A stretch of 64,000 nt of DNA, from positions 682,001 through 746,000 of the forward strand of contig NZ_CP104263.1 of NCBI RefSeq assembly GCF_025244825.1, written 5' to 3'. This document shows positions 35,216 to 42,656 of this stretch, in pieces (the first letter of the stretch is position 1; each line of letters starts with the position of its first letter). The notes below the pieces were generated by a model. The model was not told where the DNA came from, did not search any database, and worked only from the letters and a program-made list of their open reading frames with translations. A program made the translations under genes and the position numbers. This DNA is from Arthrobacter jinronghuae (GTDB taxonomy: Bacteria > Actinomycetota > Actinomycetes > Actinomycetales > Micrococcaceae).

Positions 35216-38079
35216 TTGTCCTCCTCGAAGAAGCGGGAATAGTCGGCCAGGGCGGGGCTGTCCTTGAGCCGCTCCCAGGTGTGCCGCATACCGGCGGCGC
35301 CCATCAGGGTGGTGTGGTTGACGTAGTGGTCCGATTCGGGCCGGGGCGGAAAGATCCCGGCCTGCAGGGCCGCCACGACCAGTCCGGCGTCCTCGCGGAG
35401 CCGGGCCTCGACGTCGGGACCCACCTCGTAGCCCACCCGTTCATACTTCCCGGCGGAAGTGATGAACCGATATTCGGCACGGACCTCCACTCCAGGGTCC
35501 GTGGCTAAACGCCGGGCGAACGCTCCATAGACCGGCAGCTGGAACCGGGTTCCACCGGCGGTGGGATCCTCGCGGGTCAGCTTCTTATACTTGTCCGCCT
35601 TGCCGGTCTTGTAGTCGATCACCAGCACCTGTCCGCTGGAGTGCCGGTCCACACGGTCTACCTTGCCGCGGAACCGGACGGTACTGCCGTTTGGCAGGTC
35701 CAGTTCCACAGGAGGTTCACCGGCCTCGGCGCCGAACTCGGCTTCCACCGCTACGTGCTGCCAGCCGGCGTCGCGCGCCTGCTGGTCCATGTCGTGGACC
35801 TTCTGCAGGTCGGTGCGGATCCGGGACTTGTCCCGGTCCCAGGTGTGTCGCAGCCAGGCTGGATTGGTGGTGGCTTCAAATGCCTTCTCGGCAATTTCCA
35901 GCAACCGCTCGGAGGAAGCCGTCTGGCTGCCGTCCGTCAGGCCGCGGACGTAGTCCTCGAGTATCCGGTGCATCAGGTTGCCGCGCTGCAGTCTGCTGAT
36001 CTGGACCTCAAGGGTCACGTCCTCAAACAGCTCGGCCTTCAGGATGCGGCGCAGGAAGTAAGCCAGAGGGCTGACGACCCAGTCCTCCAGGTTGGTGGGG
36101 GAGATGGGCTTCCGGGGATCGATGATCGGCCCGGAGACTCCGGCGAGGTTGCCGTTGAAGCGGGAGAAGGTCCCGTTCCGGCGGTTGGCCCGTACTTCCA
36201 ACACCGTGTCCAGCACCGGATCGCCGGCCAGATGTCCGGTGGCCAGAAGATGGCGGACGCGCCACTCCTGCCCCGTGGCTGCCACGCCAGTGGGGGAACC
36301 GTGCGTCAGGTCATGCGCGAAGGAGGGCAGGTCAGTCACCTTTGTGCCAGCAATCCAGCGCGAAGGCAGCAGGGTCCCGCCGGCGCGTAGATTGCCGCGG
36401 GGAAACAGGATGGTGCGTTCGACGCCGATGGCGAGCAGCCGCTGGAACTGTTCCTTCCGGGCGGCGGCACGTTCGTGGACGGTCGGCAGCTTTACCGCGA
36501 GCAGATGGCCGGCGCTTTCGGGGAGCAACGGATTTTCCCGGATACGGGCGGGAGCGAGTCCGTCCGCCGCGCCGGTGATGAAGACGACGTCCAGATCCCG
36601 GCCCACGCCGTCGTCGTAGGAGCCCAGGACCACCCCGGTGCCGCTGCTGCCGGTCCAGAACCGGCGGGCCTCAATACCGCGGGCGACGGTGGCGCGGACC
36701 GCCGCCGCCGTAGGCGCCGGGGCGATTCCGTGCAGCAGTTCGAGGTCGTGGATCACGTCCTGGACTGATTTGCGGGCATCGGCGAGTTCCGGGCGTTCCG
36801 TTGCGGTTCGCGGGCCAAGGAACTCCGTGATGAAGCCGCCCAGAGCGCCTGCGGCCTCGGTCCAGGTGCGGGCGGCGAAGACCTCGGCCAGCCGTTCGCC
36901 CAGGACCGCGATGAACCCGGTGAACTGGGCATAGTCCTGCTGCCGCTTTCGCTCTGCTTCCGTTGGTTCCTGGTCTTCGTCCGCGTCCTCCTGTTCGGCC
37001 GGAGGAGAGGCGTGCAGGCGCTCGCATACGGCGATGCTGGGCAGGTTTTCCTGGCTCCAGTACAGGACACCCTGTGCCATTACGTCCAAGATCACCCGGA
37101 CATCGGGGTGCGCCGGGTCGAGGCTGAGGATTTTCACCAGCCCGCGGGCCAGCGCTGTGTCGGCCAGGCCATGCGCTGACGGGCCGACGAAGGTGATGCC
37201 GGCTTGGTCGAGGCGTTGGGCCAGCAGGGAACGATAGGGGTCGGCGGCGGAATAGAAGATGCCGATGCGATGGCCGGGAGTGCCTGTTGCCAGTTTGTTG
37301 ATGATCAGGCGGACGACGGCGCGTGCTTCGTCGTCGGCGTCTGACGCGCTGAGGACCTGCTCGCCCAGGGCGGGGGAGGACGCCGCGGTGAGGTAGGTGG
37401 CGCGGGCGTGCTGTTCGAGAGCGGCACGGAACGCTGCGGCGGACGGGTCCTGCTCGTCCGCGAGCTGAAAACCGATCACCGGGCCGAGGAATTTGCGGAT
37501 CCGCGGCGTCTGCAGGGCAGCGATAGCCGCGGAAAAGAGGTCGTGTTTGGTGTACCAGGTGCTCCCCAGGATCTGAGCGGCGGCTTGGTGGACGCGGGCA
37601 ACCTCGCGCACCAGCGGTGACAGGCCGGTCACGTCCTGGGGGCAGGCGGCGTCCAGTGCTGCTGAGGTTGACGCGATGGCGCGTGCGGTGGCCGGCTGGT
37701 CGGCGACGTCGGCAAACAGCCCGGGTGCATCGGCCAGCACGGCAGTGACGGCTCCTTCGCGGACCAAGGCCGGAAGGGGAGCGCTGCCGGCCAGCCGGCT
37801 ATCTGTGACCGCGAGTTCCCCGGCCAGATCGTCCAGTGTTGTGGTGCGGACGGCGGCACTACCGCGGCCGTCGTTGAGGACCCTGCCCAGATAGTGCGAC
37901 AGGCCTAAGGCCGAGGCGCGGCTGGGCGCGACGACCGTGACCGGCTGCAGCGGCTGACCCTGCTGGGCCTGGGTGACGGCGTCGGCTAGTGCCTGCAGTG
38001 CTTCGGGCGTGCTGGTGTACGACTGCGTCCGGGCCCCTGCGCTAAGTGCTGAATCAGCACTGGATGGATCTGTACTCAA
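35212..38079 (-). CDS. AddB-like PD-(D/E)XK nuclease/helicase-fold protein
   Basis: The preferred TTG at 38079 is preceded by AGGGGGAG and gives 955 residues; another TTG at 38109 lacks a site. The N-terminal half has a helicase-like layout without a usable Walker A Lys (TVVAPSRASALGL in its place), as in inactive AddB-type subunits. The C-terminus has a RecB/Cas4-type nuclease (GKVDRVDRHSSGQVLVIDYKTGKADKYKK split across about 840-870). No Fe-S cysteine cluster is seen, unlike Bacillus AddB. It overlaps the AddA-like gene by four bases. Inside the 5' end is a 17-base perfect palindrome (38045-38061). Confidence 0.82.
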   Translation of the reverse strand: MSTDPSSADSALSAGARTQSYTSTPEALQALADAVTQAQQGQPLQPVTVVAPSRASALGLSHYLGRVLNDGRGSAAVRTTTLDDLAGELAVTDSRLAGSAPLPALVREGAVTAVLADAPGLFADVADQPATARAIASTSAALDAACPQDVTGLSPLVREVARVHQAAAQILGSTWYTKHDLFSAAIAALQTPRIRKFLGPVIGFQLADEQDPSAAAFRAALEQHARATYLTAASSPALGEQVLSASDADDEARAVVRLIINKLATGTPGHRIGIFYSAADPYRSLLAQRLDQAGITFVGPSAHGLADTALARGLVKILSLDPAHPDVRVILDVMAQGVLYWSQENLPSIAVCERLHASPPAEQEDADEDQEPTEAERKRQQDYAQFTGFIAVLGERLAEVFAARTWTEAAGALGGFITEFLGPRTATERPELADARKSVQDVIHDLELLHGIAPAPTAAAVRATVARGIEARRFWTGSSGTGVVLGSYDDGVGRDLDVVFITGAADGLAPARIRENPLLPESAGHLLAVKLPTVHERAAARKEQFQRLLAIGVERTILFPRGNLRAGGTLLPSRWIAGTKVTDLPSFAHDLTHGSPTGVAATGQEWRVRHLLATGHLAGDPVLDTVLEVRANRRNGTFSRFNGNLAGVSGPIIDPRKPISPTNLEDWVVSPLAYFLRRILKAELFEDVTLEVQISRLQRGNLMHRILEDYVRGLTDGSQTASSERLLEIAEKAFEATTNPAWLRHTWDRDKSRIRTDLQKVHDMDQQARDAGWQHVAVEAEFGAEAGEPPVELDLPNGSTVRFRGKVDRVDRHSSGQVLVIDYKTGKADKYKKLTREDPTAGGTRFQLPVYGAFARRLATDPGVEVRAEYRFITSAGKYERVGYEVGPDVEARLREDAGLVVAALQAGIFPPRPESDHYVNHTTLMGAAGMRHTWERLKDSPALADYSRFFEEDK

Positions 38080-38166
38080 TGAACTCCCCCTGTTACTAAG
38101 TGGACCCAACCTAGCAGCAGGTGATTGGAACGGCGGGGAACGTTTTACGCAAGCACTCAGTACAAA

Positions 38167-38919
38167 TCAGAGCCGTGGTCGCTCGAGAACCTGCCTCACA
38201 TACCCATCCAGAAGTGCAGCCAGTTCGTCGTCCGAGAGTATGTCCAAAACAACATGCGAGCGGGCAGCCAATACCCGGGGGATCAACCCCCTCATGAGTT
38301 CAGTTCGAAGTATGGACAGAAGCCCGTTCGCTTCAGCCCGCCATGCTGCATCCCGGGCTGCCCTTGCTACTTTTCGGTTCCCCGAAAGGCCGGACCGTTC
38401 CATAATCTGCACAAACTCGTCCTCACCCAATGGAGAGCAACCACCGGGGGCCGCGTTCAGGTCCGGCCCAAGAGCCCACGCCCGCCACCAGAGGCGACGG
38501 AGTGCGTTTCGGGGTACGCCAATAAGTCGATTCTCAGCTCTCTGGGGGAAACGCCAGGGTGCAAGCTCGGGAACCAATACCAGCGTGAGGAAACTCCAGA
38601 CACCTTCGACGGCGGCGTCTCCGGGGACAATTCCGAGCTCCCTATATAGGTAGGTGCCCAAGGTGCGGTCGAGATTCTGTTGAGATCGTTGATCGAGCTT
38701 AGAGGGAAAGCCGTACTTGGATGCGATCTCTCGGAGTCCGTCCTGGATCCGTTGCAGCTCTTGTGGTGGAACAGGGATTCCGCCTACAGCCGCAGGGGCC
38801 GCAGACGGGTGGCTGAGGGCAGCATAGCCCACCAATTCAGTGAGGCCTTTGTCGGCGAGCTCGGCGATAATCCTGTGCGCGACGTCGCGGGGCAATCGAG
38901 GATAGATGTAGATGCTCAT
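38167..38919 (-). CDS. DUF6339-like helical protein, cassette copy 1
   Basis: A 250-residue, mostly helical protein. Recognisable positions are W-x-FL-x-x-V (near 103-110), a long basic helix ending RLWWRAWAL (near 133-141), EDE-x-x-x-I-ERS (near 160-170) and a C-terminal LSDDEL helix. The same positions, in the same order, occur in the protein encoded at 54773-55534, which also ends a GHKL/beta-protein/helical triple. I recall this family as DUF6339, with limited certainty. No catalytic motif is visible. It is the last gene of the nine-gene minus-strand run and overlaps its neighbour by four bases. Confidence 0.7.
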   Translation of the reverse strand: MSIYIYPRLPRDVAHRIIAELADKGLTELVGYAALSHPSAAPAAVGGIPVPPQELQRIQDGLREIASKYGFPSKLDQRSQQNLDRTLGTYLYRELGIVPGDAAVEGVWSFLTLVLVPELAPWRFPQRAENRLIGVPRNALRRLWWRAWALGPDLNAAPGGCSPLGEDEFVQIMERSGLSGNRKVARAARDAAWRAEANGLLSILRTELMRGLIPRVLAARSHVVLDILSDDELAALLDGYVRQVLERPRL

Positions 38920-39809
38920 GACAGTCTTCCTATGGTGCTTTGCACATGGGCCTCAAACTTGGACGGTTCACTGTCCCAGAGTTTCCGGAGAATGTGCGGA
39001 TCCGAGATTTGTGGCCACAGCTGCTGCAGGAGGCATCGGAGAACGGCTGCCACTGAGGGGTCCTCATGATCGGGCTCCCGGTCGAGAACTGCATCTGTCT
39101 GCACTGCCAGGACGGCCATCTGGCGGGTCACATCAATGTCCAGCAAATGCTGCAGCTGCTTGTTTTCCGGGGTGTGCGGTCCCTGCAGGAGACGCTTAAC
39201 CGCCGGCTGTGACGTGTTCATGGACAGGCGCACGGCACTCGCAAAGGAGGCTTCCGGGTCGGAGAGGTCGGCATCCAGCTGCCAAAGGGCATCGGGAGTG
39301 TCCGGGCGTGTTCGCCGGAAATCTTCCGCATCCGTTGGGAACTGGGCCCCGATCCCCTGGAGATAGACATGTGCCGAGTGTTTCCAGAGGATGCTTCCCC
39401 GCTGGTGTGGGGCCAACGGATCCAGAGGGACGGAGGCATCTACGAGGATGAACGTGGTAAGGGTTAGGCGTCCGCCTAACTCGGTGCCGGGAACATCAAG
39501 CTGGAGTGGAACGCGAACATTCGCATCTGCAGGGGCTGCTGCATCCAAGAGCAGGATGTCGGCTTTGGTGGAATCGGATTTGGCTTTGACGACCACTCGG
39601 AACTGGCTTCCTTCCCCCATCCGGCACTGAGCGAGGATAAGCGGACGGTCTATCGTGACCTCAGCTTGAAGGCTTAGCACAGTCTGGTAATCCCACGAGT
39701 CCATCTCTTCCGGAAGCGCTTCGCCGGAACCGTTTCTGGAGAAGAACCACCCTGAATGAGCTACGGAATTTGGGGCCGGAGTGTAGAAAGGTGACACGGA
39801 GATTTTCAT
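38916..39809 (-). CDS. Beta-rich protein of unknown function, cassette copy 1
   Basis: The 297 residues split into a strand-rich half (about 1-150, with alternating hydrophobic stretches such as QFRVVVKAKS and LTLTTFILVDASVPL) and a helical half (about 195-297, starting DIDVTRQMAVLAV). The protein at 55534-56394 has the same two-part layout, with corresponding strands (GTVVVELRVIATSAIP) and helix (PEIQIGLVVLPAL), though identity is low. It is sandwiched by 4-base overlaps between the GHKL ATPase and the DUF6339-like gene, so the three are made together and may form a complex. No enzyme motif is recognised. Confidence 0.65.
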   Translation of the reverse strand: MKISVSPFYTPAPNSVAHSGWFFSRNGSGEALPEEMDSWDYQTVLSLQAEVTIDRPLILAQCRMGEGSQFRVVVKAKSDSTKADILLLDAAAPADANVRVPLQLDVPGTELGGRLTLTTFILVDASVPLDPLAPHQRGSILWKHSAHVYLQGIGAQFPTDAEDFRRTRPDTPDALWQLDADLSDPEASFASAVRLSMNTSQPAVKRLLQGPHTPENKQLQHLLDIDVTRQMAVLAVQTDAVLDREPDHEDPSVAAVLRCLLQQLWPQISDPHILRKLWDSEPSKFEAHVQSTIGRLS

Positions 39810-41677
39810 GCAGTACTGCTTTCTACACCCGCTGACACATCCCAGAGAACACTGGATGCTGATGAACGTTTCGCGCAGATGACTGCGTGTACGGGCTCGT
39901 CACCGAAGACTTTGAACCCCGAATGGTGCCCCTTCAAGGGTTCTCGGTTCCCGTCGTACTCCGCGGAGACCAATTCCAGCTGCGGGTCCAGCGTGGCATC
40001 ACTCGTAGCACCATCCAGCGCAACCCCCACAGAAACAGTGACAAACGTAACGTCAGTGCCCTTAGGAGGTGTCACGAGGCAGCGCAGATAAGATGCGGTT
40101 TGGTTGCCGAGCATACGGGGGCCGGCGTCGAGTAGCTCGATGGACACCCGCTTCGGACCCCTCTTGCCGGCGCCGCCACCGCCGGACGCCCCGGGCCGCC
40201 CCTTGCCCTGCCCGGTGGTTCCGACCAAGTGGGAGAGTGCGTTAGCCACCGCGGCTGTACTGGTCGATTCAACAGCTGCTGCCGGCTTTGGCCTGCCCCA
40301 CTGCGTCAGGACTGCGCGGTCGATCTCACGAAGGGCTTTGAGCACACGCAATCGCTGGTCGCGGAGAGTGACGAGGTTCGGTTGCCATGAATCATGCGTT
40401 GGCGGTTCGGCATGAGCAAATGCGTCGTCCAGGGCATCGTCAGCGCGAAAAACACCGGCCCATTCGATACCTTCCTTGGCTGGCGGACCTTCCCGATACT
40501 CAACCACGAGTTCCGGGGAACGTAGCAGCACCGTGTGGTTGCAGGCCCGGTTCGTGAACGGTGAGGCCGGAGGCGGGCTGTCAGGATCATCCGGCTTGTG
40601 CCCGTCATCAATAGCCACGGGTGTGCTGAAAGGGGGAGTCGGAAATGGGACTGTTGCCAGCCTTCCAAGCCGCTCTTTGTTGCGCTTAATCTCATGGAGC
40701 CGCACAACTGCTGTTGGTTCACCACCGTCTCCCCTGAGAGCCGAGTAGGCCGCAACGAAGTGGTTTAGGGGCGGTCTTGAAGTCGGTTTCGGAATGGAGA
40801 TTTCTGAACCGTCGAGGGTTGTTCGGATATCCATGGCCCTATCGTTGCCAACGAGCTTGGGCCAGAGATGCCATAAAACCGACTCGGCAATAAAGGTCAT
40901 GCCCTGGTGGATGGTTCTGTGTCCGAAGTCAGGATCGAGGATCAGAATGTTCGTTCCCAGCGAGCCTTCAGCGATATCCGGCATACCAAGCCGAACGGCC
41001 AGCGTGTCTGCCTCAATGCCCTCCAGAGGGATGGGTTCGCTCGAATCGTCTCTGCCCCACCAATGGCGCCCTGTATGGAGGATCCCGCCGAGCGCGAACT
41101 GACTACCGATACTGCAGGCGATCAAGCGGCTCACGGGAGCACCGTTATGAATAGCCCGGCTGTGAACAACTATGGTGTGGGGTCGTGAAGCGATGTAGGC
41201 AATGGTCTTGCCGAAGCCGTAGGTACCTCCAGTCATGCCGTCGGTGTTGGCCTTGCCCACATTGAGGATGAAGTCGACCCAGTCATAGTTTCCATCCGTC
41301 GACTCCAGATGCCCTTGGACTGGTCCTCCAAGTCCTTTCGTATTGCGGTCGGACACATATAGGCCCACTAGGTCCGGGCGTTGAAGGGAGTGCGCGAGCG
41401 TTGGATCCGGAAGTTCGGAGGCGTTGTGGAAAACGGATTCACGAAGGCAAGTGACAACGCTCGCCGCCAAGGTCTCGGCAGCGATGTTGAAAACCACCGG
41501 TGCTCCACTTCCATCACGCGCGTCCCAACTGTTTTGTGCTGTTTCCCTCACTAAAACGGCCAGAGGATCGAGATTGGGGCGGCCGAGTAGTTTTGCGAAC
41601 CCGTCAGCCGCTAACCCTCCACTAGGGGAAAACCGCTCGGGTATCCAATCAAGAATCACTGTCTGCAAATCCCTCAA
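39806..41677 (-). CDS. GHKL-type ATPase with RETAQNSxDAR motif, cassette copy 1
   Basis: A 623-residue protein whose first 170 residues carry a GHKL/Bergerat ATP site: N-box RETAQNSWDAR (44-54), D-box VSDRNTKGLGG (108-118) and G2 box GGTYGFGKT (150-158). After about 200 residues of mixed structure there is a Gly/Ser/Lys-rich linker (about 475-500) and a beta-rich C-terminal domain. It differs from the MutL-like ATPase of the same operon and matches the 56391-58277 protein in motif wording and domain order. A TTG start at 41677 overlaps the DUF4420 gene by 29 bases; GTG at 41659 would shorten this to 11. A conformational ATPase role is likely. Confidence 0.75.
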   Translation of the reverse strand: MRDLQTVILDWIPERFSPSGGLAADGFAKLLGRPNLDPLAVLVRETAQNSWDARDGSGAPVVFNIAAETLAASVVTCLRESVFHNASELPDPTLAHSLQRPDLVGLYVSDRNTKGLGGPVQGHLESTDGNYDWVDFILNVGKANTDGMTGGTYGFGKTIAYIASRPHTIVVHSRAIHNGAPVSRLIACSIGSQFALGGILHTGRHWWGRDDSSEPIPLEGIEADTLAVRLGMPDIAEGSLGTNILILDPDFGHRTIHQGMTFIAESVLWHLWPKLVGNDRAMDIRTTLDGSEISIPKPTSRPPLNHFVAAYSALRGDGGEPTAVVRLHEIKRNKERLGRLATVPFPTPPFSTPVAIDDGHKPDDPDSPPPASPFTNRACNHTVLLRSPELVVEYREGPPAKEGIEWAGVFRADDALDDAFAHAEPPTHDSWQPNLVTLRDQRLRVLKALREIDRAVLTQWGRPKPAAAVESTSTAAVANALSHLVGTTGQGKGRPGASGGGGAGKRGPKRVSIELLDAGPRMLGNQTASYLRCLVTPPKGTDVTFVTVSVGVALDGATSDATLDPQLELVSAEYDGNREPLKGHHSGFKVFGDEPVHAVICAKRSSASSVLWDVSAGVESSTA

Positions 41678-42656
41678 TTAGGTCGAGCATTTCAACTTGT
41701 TCCAAGGGTGTGGGTGGCTCGTTGGTTACATCAATGACGTAGGTTATCGACACCACTCCTGGGGGAAGCTCAGATTGCTCAAATGAACGCGGAATCACCC
41801 TTGGAAAATGTTCTTGTTGGACGTCGTATAACCTCTGCTCTTTCAGACTGAACTTTGAGTTCTGATATGGCTCTCTATGCGAGTCAAAATAACCCGCCTT
41901 GCGAAGTTTTCGTTCGAAAAGAGACGATTCCACCCCGAGGTTGAGAATCGTATCGACCATACTTGGCAGCGAATCCCCTGCCGAGGAACGCTCATACCGG
42001 GTATAGGCCAGGAACAACTTGCCCGCGTCGTTGTTCGGTGCTTCGAGTTGGTGGAGGCTGCTGATGCCGATCCGGCGCCCTTCCCGAGCAAGGGACGCTT
42101 TCACCTCTATGGCAGTATCACCGGCACAAAAATCATGCTGTGACTTATCGGGTCCGTGCCAGTGAGACAGAGCTTGATGGTCTCCTGCGCGAACCAGCCT
42201 TTCCAGCATTTGGAGTTCAGCAAGCAGACCTATCTGCTCAGAAACGTTTAGCTCCGGTCCCGAGGCTGCAGCGAAGAGGGCTTTCCACTCTTGGAATGCG
42301 CGTGTCACGTCATGTGCCGGAGACTCCGATTCACGAAGCACCTCCAAGAGTTCGCGTGCGAATTGCGTAAAAACTGTATCCAGTCTTCGCACCGTGCAGA
42401 ACGCACTTAAGTAATCCCGTGACTGAAATTTCACCCTGCTCAAGCGAACCGCCGCCCCGTCAGCCTGTTGGGTCACAGCCTCGCCGGGAAGCAAGGGGAT
42501 GAGCAGATGACGATCCGACTTCGAGTCGAGCGCTGCCAGGACGTCGCCCGCCTCAACACTGACGCCGATCGGGTTCGCCTGTGTAATCCCTTGCGTTCCC
42601 GTTCCTTCTGCGGAGTTGACCATCCACACTGAAAGAAGGTCTGGATATTCGGTCAT
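41649..42656 (-). CDS. PD-(D/E)XK motif protein (DUF4420)
   Basis: A 335-residue protein of the DUF4420 type found beside Z1 helicases. The nuclease core reads SQHDFCAGDTAIEVKAS, with Asp175, Glu184 and Lys186 forming the D-x(8)-E-x-K metal site, and Glu147 in the preceding helix. It is likely the DNA-cutting subunit of the MutL/Z1 restriction-like system. The ATG overlaps the Z1 stop by four bases. Its own 3' end runs 29 bases into the next ATPase gene, linking the core system to the cassette. Confidence 0.82.
   Translation of the reverse strand: MTEYPDLLSVWMVNSAEGTGTQGITQANPIGVSVEAGDVLAALDSKSDRHLLIPLLPGEAVTQQADGAAVRLSRVKFQSRDYLSAFCTVRRLDTVFTQFARELLEVLRESESPAHDVTRAFQEWKALFAAASGPELNVSEQIGLLAELQMLERLVRAGDHQALSHWHGPDKSQHDFCAGDTAIEVKASLAREGRRIGISSLHQLEAPNNDAGKLFLAYTRYERSSAGDSLPSMVDTILNLGVESSLFERKLRKAGYFDSHREPYQNSKFSLKEQRLYDVQQEHFPRVIPRSFEQSELPPGVVSITYVIDVTNEPPTPLEQVEMLDLIEGFADSDS

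Noticed and set aside
33578..35242. 554-codon plus-strand frame opposite the AddA-like gene
   Set aside because: Low-complexity shadow of a gene with a full set of helicase motifs.
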